Shown here: positions 11,511-21,031 of the stretch, one piece after another
Numbering within the stretch: the first letter of the stretch is position 1
How the letters are laid out: each line of letters starts with the position of its first letter
Source: Kwoniella bestiolae CBS 10118
Lineage: Eukaryota > Basidiomycota > Tremellomycetes > Tremellales > Cryptococcaceae
Direction: 5' to 3'
Assembly (NCBI RefSeq): GCF_000512585.2
Contig: NC_089242.1
Location: forward strand, 2,480,001-2,544,000
Length of the DNA: 64,000 bases
The notes under the pieces: generated by a model
Told to the model about the DNA's origin: nothing
What the model saw: the letters and a program-made list of their open reading frames with translations, nothing else
Database searches by the model: none
Position numbers and translations under genes: made by a program

Positions 11511-13296
11511 ATGTCCGTACCATCAACCAAAGATGATCCCAATCAATACAAACATAATCCGGCGGTCGAAGCCAGGTTGAAACTCTGGAAAGCCCCCAGA
11601 TGCACGCAGGGTCCCGACGTGAGTGACACTGACACCGAATGCAATGCACCCAGCCGAGCTGATGTTTTATCGTCAACTGATGATGCGTATGGCTCTCGCA
11701 GGGCTCATTAAGAATGATTCCCGAAAAGCAGACGCGGTATTTAGATCCATCCACCAAAAAGGTACTTAGATGTAGAGCTGTTACCTCTGAAAGATCCGGC
11801 CCTCCTAGTGATGCTGGGGTGAGTTGACTTTTCGGACCTGCTCCTCGACCATAACAAGAGCGCTCACTTCCTCTTTTCTTCTATGAATGATGGCGTATAG
11901 ACTCGTGAAGTGCGCGAAGATATCTTTTCGGATATGCCCCAAACCTCAGAATGTGCTGGTTCGCCTCCTACCAGCGGTCGACACCGAACTGGTTGGTCGT
12001 CAGGCCCGGGACCATCTTGGGGACAGTCCCGTGATACTTCTGGTGCTCCTCGTGGACATGTTCCAACTTCCGGCTTCTTTTCACGACCACCATCCAATGC
12101 ACCTGATCAACCTTGGGGGGGTTCGTCACTAAAATATGCAGGAACCACAGATCTAGGATATAATCCTGGCAAAGTAAGCTTTATAGATAACCCTGTGAGT
12201 ATCCATCAAACGTCCCGATCAGACCTCATGACTGATATGAAGCTCCACGCAGAAAGCGATCCACGGAGTTTATCAACCACCACCTTCTTACGCTTCTTGC
12301 GTCTCGTCGGCCAATTCGCAAAGCACTCTGATCCCCGCCCCTGCCACTCAGTCTTCTGCTGCTGCTCAACGTACGTTCATCCTCTTAGGGCAAACAATCG
12401 ATCACGACGTAGGCCGAGTCTGGTCCACATGGGCCGACACAGGCCCGACTAATCCTGCGAATTCAAGTGTCAATGCCATCTCTGTTCAGTCACCTTCGAT
12501 GGACATTTTGGAGCGACTGAAGGTATTCAACGTCAATGGGAATCTACCATCCGAACAAATCGATGGCATTGATACATCTAGAACCGTCGTGACCGATAGA
12601 CCCATGAGCGACGAAGATTGTAGTAATGTCCAAAGCGTTCTGCCCTACAGAATAACAGGATTTAGCAAATTCCCAAACTGTGGTATCGATGTCCCAGACA
12701 ATCACAATGATCTTTATATCCCTGTCTCCGCGTACCAGCCCGGTGGATATCCCACCTCTACCGGTTGTAGTCACGGCTTTTCAGACATTGAACAAGCGTC
12801 GATGAACGATCCAAATTTCCAAGAATGGTATGGACGAAGCAGGAGACGCGTATCTTTCCGCCCTTCCCCTGTATCCTACAGATCATCCGACAACCCGCAA
12901 AGCTCTTCGGGAGGTTCCAACACCAACACAAACCGATCATGCTTCTCCTCAGCACTCAAGAGCGTTGGGTCAATGCTGTCCACTGCAAATTCATACATGT
13001 CCAATGTCTGCTCAACAGGCACTTCGGCAGAGGCAGCCAGACGCTCGGCACAACATACTCTGGCTAACGGTCTTGCCAACGCCAGTACGACCCCATCGAA
13101 TCTCTCCTCAGCAAGTCGTTCAATGCTGTCCAATGCCAAACCAATGATTTCCGATCTCTACTCGAAAACCTCTTCGGCAGCGAGCGATGCTTGTTCGGCA
13201 GCCGAATATTCGGCACGACATAGTCTGGCTAATGGTCTTGAAGCGGTGTCGAGGTTCTTTGCGTCTCCTTCGAGCAATACTAGACAAAGTAGATAG
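11511..13296 (+). CDS. Unrecognised lineage-specific protein with repeated C-terminus
   Basis: Four exons, 11511-11618, 11702-11818, 11901-12194 and 12253-13296, all join in phase 0 at GTGAGT/AG sites and give 520 residues. I do not recognise the family. Visible parts: a basic N-terminus; a Gly/Pro/Ser-rich linker (exon 3); a Pro/Ser stretch; then the segment shared with the broken copy at 10.2 kb (RTFILLGQTIDHDVGRVWST through GIDVPDNHNDLYIPVS); a basic patch (YGRSRRRVSF); and a Ser/Ala-rich tail with two related units of about 45 residues, each with an AARRSAQHTLANGL/AAEYSARHSLANGL core preceded by SML. There is no signal peptide or clear membrane segment. The tail looks helical and may mediate self-association (inference). 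Regulation is probably TATA-driven. Confidence 0.7.
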
Positions 13297-13709
13297 GTGG
13301 ATTGATACGTGAGTGTTGTTGGTATGCACGTGTTGAGGATATATCGAACCTTGCCGGAGATGGAAGCCGTTATTGAGCAATCGAATTGGTAGGTCGTCAG
13401 GGTAGCAAAGGATATTTGCTTGTTGTGTTGTCTTGATAACGACGGTTGCAAACGAGTGTCCAAAAACCGTCCATCGATCGATACTTGCGCGTCTCTGAGT
13501 TGCTTGATTGGTATCCTGGTGAGGTTGGACAAAGACCAATAGTCATTAGTAATTTCTATATTATTCAGCATGAGTCGGATCACATATAAAAGGGTACCTA
13601 CCCACTTTAAATGACTGCATCGTATGGCCCATCACTCTTGTTCAGCCTATTTACTCACGCAAATATACTCCTAAACAATTTGATCGCATAAACGACAGAC
13701 ACCCGCACC

Positions 13710-14217
13710 ATGAGATTCTCTATCACCTCCCTGATCTTCACTCTCACACTCATTATGTCGTCGGTGACAGCTCTTCAGCCTGGAGATGTACCTGTCAACG
13801 TCGCCGTCCGCATGGAGAAGTGAGTTATCAGCGATCACTACATTATACTCTTATTCTCCAGCTTGGCCGAATGTCCAGACTGACGACGTTCTGGTTGGAA
13901 TGTAGTGGAGAATTGAAACACTTCTACGAGAAAGACGCCATCGATTATTACAAGTGAGTTCTGTTTTCCCGTGTGCTCCTTGAAGCAGCAAATAGATATT
14001 GGACTGATGAGACCATTCGCTCAGGAAACGAGCAGAAGTGGCTGAAGCCGAGCTTGAACTTGCCAAACGACAAGATATCGAAAGTGACTCGTACCCCGTT
14101 TCCAACGATGGGTCAGGATTGAAAGCTTTGTGAGTGCGAAGGCAAACTAGCTATTGCGCATTGCTGATCAGATACACACTCTTCGTCAATTTCAGCAAAG
14201 GAGCTGGTACCGCTTAG
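13710..14217 (+). CDS. Small secreted protein with dibasic (Kex2-type) sites
   Basis: Four tiny exons (13710-13819, 13906-13953, 14025-14129, 14196-14217) with matching phases and GTGAGT donors encode 94 residues. Residues 1-21 form a clear signal peptide (MRFSITSLIFTLTLIMSSVT then A). The mature part is charged and helical (residues 38-66) with dibasic sites at residues 54-55 (KKR) and 67-68 (KR). Cleavage at the second would release a 26-residue C-terminal peptide (starting QDIESDSYPVSNDGSG). There are no cysteines and no CaaX box, so it is neither a typical cysteine-rich effector nor an a-factor-like pheromone. I do not recognise a family. Possible roles are a secreted signalling peptide or a cell-wall-associated protein (inference). 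It sits between the accessory island and the ZAP1 gene. Confidence 0.8.
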
Positions 14218-14953
14218 AATGGCGATAGTTCATGTCAATAATGGAAGTGATACATGGTTATGCGATGTGTAAATTATGCTATGTACAATACGAATGTGAC
14301 AGAAGAAGAGACAAAAACATGCATGATGATGATTGATACCCTTGACCCAAGAACCCCCTTTTCTCCTTTTCGAATATCGTCCCGGCGGCATACCCCGCTT
14401 TTATCAGTGGTATGATAGTGGAAAAAGAGGGATCGATCATTACCTCTCGGGTCCTCAGTATTGGTCCATGATCATGATTGAATTATTGTCATTCCTCACT
14501 GTTTGATTGAACCATTCATACCATACTACATCATACTATAGTGACACCTGAAAAATTTGAGTGATACAGCCCAGCGCATCTCACCTTCTCCCTCACTCTC
14601 GCTCGCTCTCACTCTGGGACTCGCTTTAGCGCTACAGCCTGTTCCCATTCTCAGCTGGGAATCGGATTAATCCGAATCACATTAGAGAACACCATACCAA
14701 ATCTCATCAATCGAGACGACTCAACCTTCATTCCTTAGTCATCCCATCTCACCTACTCAACTCAACATCAAAACCCGACAAGCAGCGCAGACGGATCACA
14801 CAATCTTCCTTTCACATATACCTATAACATCCTCATCCTCTACTCATCCGTCATCCTTGTCAATCTTTCCAAAGTGGTTCGATAATACCGGCAAAAGGGC
14901 CTTCGTCGTCAGGACAAAGAGACAAGGGAGAAGGGAGAGCAGGAACCAGCACC
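14218..14953. other. Intergenic and long leader upstream of ZAP1-like gene
   Basis: About 735 bases. The last 400 are C/T-rich and probably include the 5' leader. I looked for a palindromic zinc-response element of the ACCTTnAAGGT type and did not find a convincing one. Confidence 0.4.
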
Positions 14954-17523
14954 ATGCAGCAATACATGTCAACCACCACCACCCCTCTTGGCAGCCCACA
15001 TTACGCTCATAGTGACCCCTGGGCTCATGCGCTCATATGCTGCGATCATGACCACGGTGCATCGTCAAGTTCGAATTCGATGATGTTACCCCCTCAGCAA
15101 CAGCCAAACCAAGATTTATACGGTCAAACTCCTCCAATTGCTTACTCATCATCCACCCAATCGCAACCCCAACATCAGCCTGGAAGATGTATCGAATGCT
15201 CAGCCGAGTGTCCACTTGAAGCATATTGTTGCGGTGGTGATTACTGCTGCGATGGCTCGCACAACTGTGACCAATCAGATGAAGGTATATGTGCGGATCC
15301 GACGTGCGAAGAAACTATGAAAGAACCATGTCATGAGGAACACCCTTTTCATCCTCAGGGTCAATGCGGTGATCATGACATACATGATCATAACCATAAC
15401 CATGTTCATCCGTCACAGAATAACACTGGCGATATGAAAAGTCTGGAGGAATGGGCAGATACCAAAGAAGGCTGTCACGCAATACAACAGCTGGCAAGTA
15501 TCTATCTCCTCTTCCCTTTCTCTTTTCTCAATCCAGAGGTCCTTTGGCTGATCATAATATGTTTTCTCAATTCCAGTTGGAGTGCTGTAATCAACCTGAT
15601 TGTAGCATGCCGGTCTGTCCAACAGACAACGAGTCAATCCATCCACCACCGCTTGACCCCCTCGCAGCGATTTTCGGCTCGATGGTGGCTCAACCGATCG
15701 AACCTTCAACGATCAACGATTCTGGCCCATCATCCGAAATGGAAGGCATAACGCACACGTGCCATTGGGGGAATTGCCACTTGATCTTCAAGTCGATGCC
15801 TGATCTATTGGCCCACGTCGCTGCCGATCACCTCAGCGCGTGGGGTGCAGGGACCGGTCCAAAGTCTACTGAACCTGCTCCTCCAACTGTTCCGCCACCG
15901 CAAATGACCAACCCGATTGGTCCGACGTCAAACTTTATGTCGTCTTCGACATCTACCCCGCCTATGCAGTTGTCAAACACGGGAAATATGGGACTAGGTT
16001 CTGCGTTCACGACGCCCCAAGCGGCTGAGACTGATCAACTACTCTCATGTCTTTGGGACGATTGTTTCCCAATGGCGGACATGCCTTCTTCTGCTGTGTC
16101 TGGGACTTTCCCTCATAACCCAACACAAATTCAAACTCAGCAGATCCCCCACGCTCATGCTCAACAGCCTCATAATCACCCACACGAGCACACTCACCCC
16201 ACTGGCGAGCCTTTCAGCCCGGGAACTATGCTCCGACATGTCCTTGAAGAGCACCTGGGCGTTCCCGGCTCGATCATCGGCTGGCCAAATGATCCCTCAA
16301 ATGGTGCGAACGGGAATCAGCTCAACTTGGACAAGAATCACCATCATCATCATGTTGATCCTCACCATTTGGCGCATCATCACGCTGCGCTTCATCACCA
16401 CACCCACACCCATACTCATGCTCACCCACACAGCCATCCGTTCCCTACGCCACCTTCGACAGTCAATACTCAACTGTCCACTTCGCCCGCCTCGAACCCT
16501 TCTACGAAGAATGTGACTGGAGGTAACGCGGCGGGTAACCCGCTGATCTGCTTATGGCCTGGATGTCCGGTCGATCATGTCTTTCCGGACTCGGCGAGCC
16601 TCATGGACCATCTATCGGAAGTGCACATACCCAAAGGGAAAGATTCATATACCTGTCATTGGGATAATTGCGGCGATGGTCAGGGAAGAGTCTTCAAGTC
16701 CCGACAAAAAGTACTGAGACACCTTCAATCGCACACCGGCCATAAACCTTTTGTGTGCGGGGTATGCGATCAAGCCTTCTCGGAGGCTGCACCGCTCTCT
16801 GCTCACATGCGACGACATGCTCAACAGAGTGAGTAACATTTTCTATCGGGTATCAGACCGAAGATTGATAGCTGATTCTGGTGAGGGCAGAACCGTTCAA
16901 ATGCGATTATCCAGGTTGCGGCAAGACGTTTGCTGTCTCCTCTTCGCTGACTATTCACATGGTACGTGTCAACTTATCCGACTCAGGGTTTTTCCAGCCG
17001 GTCCTGAGCTGATCGAAGACAATTTCGTATGACTAGCGGACGCACAACGGTGAAAAGCCGTATATCTGTCCTCACTGCGGTCGAGGTTTTGTCGAAGCGT
17101 CCAATCTGACCAAACATGTGAGTGCCTCAGCGTTGTCCAATGGGAGTGTGAGCTGATCAATGTGGTCGGTAAATCTTCTTCTTGGATAAATCAATCAGAT
17201 CCGCACTCGTAAGTCTATGCACTCTCCAAACTCACATCCCATCTTCTCCTTGCTGACGTTTTTCTGTTTCGTTTTCGATAGATACTGGCGAAAGACCGTT
17301 TTCATGCGCTCATCCAGGATGCGGTAAGAAGTTCTCGCGACCCGATCAACTTAAACGGCACATGTTGGTGCATGATAAAGACAAGACTGCCAATGGTCAG
17401 GGTGGAGCACAAGGCCATGCGAGACGAAGATCTTCGGTGCAGACTATCAACTCGAATGAGAGCGGGTCTTCGGGAGGTGGGAGTGTGCATGGTGCACAGA
17501 ACACTATTCTGGGTAGGGCGTAG
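14954..17523 (+). CDS. ZAP1: Zap1-like zinc-responsive C2H2 transcription factor
   Basis: Predicted nuclear regulator of zinc uptake. The N-terminal 180 residues are rich in Cys and His (CIECSAECPLEAYCCGG; HDIHDHNHNHVH), suited to metal sensing. Four CWCH2-like fingers follow: CHWGNC...H (15764), CLWDDC (16054), CLWPGC (16551) and CHWDNC (16654). Four classical fingers then start CGVCDQAF, CDYPGCGKTF, CPHCGRGF and CAHPGCGKKF, with TGEKP-like linkers. A block of alternating His residues lies at 16340-16430. Atypical CxW fingers as zinc sensors plus a C-terminal finger array is the Zap1 layout. The first intron (15494-15576) uses a GC donor (GCAAGT); the GT donor three bases on would put a stop in frame. 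The last exon ends at TAG 17521-17523. Orthology to Zap1 is likely but not proven by reading alone. Confidence 0.85.
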
Positions 17524-18066
17524 ACCTCGTTCCACCAATTGGTGCGTGGTTGAAGATGTTGATATCAGGAGATGGGAAAGGTATAGATGGGGTCTGAATG
17601 ATCGATGTGGTGCGGATCGTTCCACGAAGATGAAAGGCGAGAGATAGGTAGGTTGGATTAGTACTTTATGATGATATGTACGGTGAAACGCATCGACGAG
17701 CCTCGAAGTATGTTGATAAGAAGTTATGACCATTCTTTATGATTACGTCCTCTTCATCGACATGCCTTGTCTTGATTGCTCATCACGAATAAGGATAAGT
17801 AATGATCGTTTTGCGTTTGATGTGATGCTCCTGCCTGGCTGCGATCGGGACGAGGAGATAATACAGTATTTCGTGATGAGTGGCGAGCGAAACTCAAGAA
17901 TTACTCCATTGAACATCTTGCAGCATCATCACCACCGACCAATACCAAAGATCTCCCAGTGTATAGCACGTCTGACCAGGAATGAAACAAAGAAAAGCCT
18001 CTAATCTACTGTATACATACTGTACACCATACAGTACACCTCTGAGCCTAGTGTATGATACAAATC
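17524..18066. other. Convergent intergenic region
   Basis: About 540 bases between the stops of the ZAP1-like gene and CDC23. Near 18007-18045 there is a cluster of GTATAC/TGTAC words (TACTGTATACATACTGTACA). I see no coding. Confidence 0.5.
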
Positions 18067-20587
18067 TTACAAATCAGCCGCCATCCTAGCTTCCCTGACT
18101 CTCAGAACCCTCAAGAGCTCCTCCGCCCTATCCCTCTGCGGTGCGTTCGAGCTCGAGACTTTCTCAAGGTACTGCGAAGCCAATGCCAAATCGCCCACCT
18201 CCCTCTTCCCTTCTCGCCTCTCCTCGATGTCCATCTCCGTGTCGGACTCCGGATCATCAGAAAGTAACCCCCTCATCTCGTACTCTGCTACACTGAGATA
18301 ACTTGACGATAATTCCACAATCCCCAATCCTGATTTCTCACCCAGTGCTAGGATCTTGCGATGATATGATACGGACTCGGGGATTTGTTGGAGGGTGAAA
18401 TGAAGGGATGCGAGCTTGAGGAGGATAGTGGGTGTTTGGACGCGGTCCGCCCCTAGGAGGGCGCGGGTGTGGGCTAGTATTGCATCGGGGAGTCTGTATG
18501 ACACATATCAGTATTAACCCCCTATGTTCTGATCGGGGAACATGCGATGTTTCGTGGTATGGCGAGTTGCGAGATAAACTCACCTCTTCAGGTTCTCGTA
18601 TACCGTCGCTAGGGCTGTCCACATCCTACAGTCGTATGGCCTAATCTCACATGTCAGCTACATAGTCACCTCGTGCGGATTATATCGGGACTAAGGGAAG
18701 CCCACCTCAGCGAAGTAGCCTGGTTGTAGTACTCTATAGCGTACATTGGCATATCAAGTAGTTCGTATGCTTGTCCTAGACCGTACCACGCCCTGTAGTC
18801 TTTTGCATTTACATCTAAGACCCGAACCATCTCAGCAGCTGTCTTGACCGAAGGGCCTCATGCAACAGAGCTGTGTGAGATGAACTTACCTATCGCCTTT
18901 CGATACGCCTCGATCGCAGCATGTGAATTCTTCAGCTCCACGAACTCATGACCCATCAATGTCCATGCTGGGAGATATTCTCTATTCAACATGAGTGATC
19001 GCTTGAAATACGTTATAGCTTTGGTATGATCCGCTCTTGACGAATAGTAATTACCTGGTTTGACCAGAAGGTCAGCTGATCATTGAAATCTCTAGGATTG
19101 GACAGCTAGCGCGCCGACTCACCAATCAGACAGCACACTTCCGCTCTATTCCTATCTATCTCAGCGTACTCGTGAGCCAGTTTCCCAAGTTTGGCTTGCT
19201 TGTTCATCACGTATAGCATGTTCGAGTAGATATCGACCTCCTCCATTCTGAATGGATCGGCTTTTTGGACGAGATCGAACTCTTTTTCGGCAGTTTCGAA
19301 GTCTACCCAGGTGTGTCACATTAGCACTTCCTCTCGATCAAGCGATTGAAGGGGGAAAGAGAGGGAAGAGGGAACCTACCCCTCATATGGTAATATACCA
19401 TTGCCCTCTGAGCTTTGAGGTGTACGCTTCCTGGAAATATCTCCAACAACTCTTTGATCATGCTCATCACCAGCTCCGTAGCAGTGTGTAAGTCCAGCAT
19501 ACAGCTTATGGCGAAGAAAGTCAACATTGTTGAAGAGGGTAGTTCTTCTTTCATCGATATGAACTATTTTCAGAGCATGTCAGCTTATCTTCAACAAGTC
19601 ATACACGTGACCGGGGTTGCCGCCATCAACGGTCCGATATCCTCTAAGCCGAGGCTCTTCTACCCATTGGAGGTACACTCAAGTAGACTAAGGAGGATTA
19701 CTCACCATATCTGCCGAATACACCAATTGAGCCATCTGACTCCACGCACTCCAATTATAAGGTTTCAACCTCACACTGTCCATCAGGCATTTCACCGCTG
19801 GTGGTCTCCTGTCTAATCGCATGTAACACAATCCCCTCAGATAGAGTAGATACGGGTCTTTCTCATCCTTCAATTCGGTCAATAGGGGCGATAATGCTGG
19901 ATATAAGGCCAGTCGTTCTTCTTTGGTATCGAGGAAGTGAGGTAGGGATTCTTGAGCTTTTCGATCGGCTGACTATCACCACATGCAGAGTCAGAATCAG
20001 CTGACACTCTGGCCGAGGGGATCAAAATGATAGACGAGGGAGTAAAGGCCTTACTCACGAGATACATCGAATAATATTTCAGAAACTTGCTTCTACTACC
20101 CCTTGCATCCCTCAATACGTACACAACCCTATCATACTCTTTCAAGTCGAAATACCCCCTAGCCAGTTGAAACTCGTCTTCTTCCAATATATCATCCTCC
20201 TCTTCAATTTCTATGCCATGTATGGTTCTCCCCCTCGAAGGTCCAGCTTCGGCGTTGAAAGACCCTAGTCCCGGAGATGGTAGGAAATCGCCTATGGATG
20301 GCCTGGGTCGATTGGGCGGTGAGTTGGGAGGTAAAGTATGGGGTTGTGGGGGAGGAGAGAATGGTAGATGAGGTGCTTGGCGGTATTCTTTGGGAAGAGC
20401 TGATAGTAATTCAGATGACCTGTTGCCAGATGCTCAGAATTAGTTAGTCACTCGTTGAGGATGAGGACAGGTTGACTGACCATTTCGCAGATACCATCAG
20501 ACCCCTATCTCTCAGTTCTCGTATTGACTTTCGGAGGTCATAGGCCATTTGTATCTTGGCGTCTGGCGACATTGTCGGACTGGGCAT
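18067..20587 (-). CDS. CDC23: Anaphase-promoting complex subunit Cdc23/Apc8 (TPR protein)
   Basis: TPR scaffold subunit of the APC/C ubiquitin ligase, acting in the nucleus at mitosis. The start at 20587 gives MPSPTMSPDAKIQMAYDL and then LRKSIRELRDRGLMVSAKWSSELL, the N-terminal helical signature of Apc8. A Pro-rich insert follows, then FQLARGYFDLKEYDRVVYVL, the first TPR region. Successive TPRs occupy several exons to 18100, including FLYLRGLCYMRL-type helices near 19830, EEVDIYSNMLYV near 19215 and AWTLMGHEFVELKNS near 18950. The last exon ends AARMAADL-like before TAA at 18067. Length, the N-terminal signature and the run of TPRs fit Cdc23 rather than Cdc16 or Cdc27. It is divergent from PRP4 with a 444-base shared promoter. 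Confidence 0.85.
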
Positions 20588-20722
20588 TGTGGTCTTGGTT
20601 GATCTACCTCTATGATTTGTTATATTATGTTGCGATCAAGCCTGTAGCAGGTATCAACGAGGTGTGATCGCGAAGACGAGACTGATTTCGAGAGGACATG
20701 ACAACAACAACAGTCAGTGCGG

Positions 20723-20782
20723 GGCAACTGCCACTGTGTCGGTGTTTCGGGAATATGGTGTCTCACCACCATAGCAGTTGCC
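20723..20782. promoter_or_regulatory. Nested inverted repeats in the CDC23/PRP4 divergent promoter
   Basis: Outer arms GGCAACTGC (20723-20731) and GCAGTTGCC (20774-20782) are perfect inverse copies, each holding a CAACTG/CAGTTG E-box or Myb-like word. Inside lie ATGGTG (20755-20760) and CACCAT (20767-20772), also a perfect inverted pair. The spacing gives a symmetrical element midway between the two start codons. Confidence 0.6.
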
Positions 20783-21031
20783 ACCTTGCTCATGACGATA
20801 ACAAAAAGGTACTAGTCATCATCATCAGTACTCTTTAACCTCATCAATCTCCCTATCACTTATCACTTGTCACTTGTTGATACCCCCTCACGAGATCTCA
20901 CACTACAGGTGAAGTACCAGAGATCCCCATCTCTTTGAGACCTTAACCTGTAAACTCTTTTCCCCTAACCTAAAGAACCGTTCAGAAGTCTTTCTTACAC
21001 TGTTATTTCTCCCCCCCTCTTTCGTTGCATT

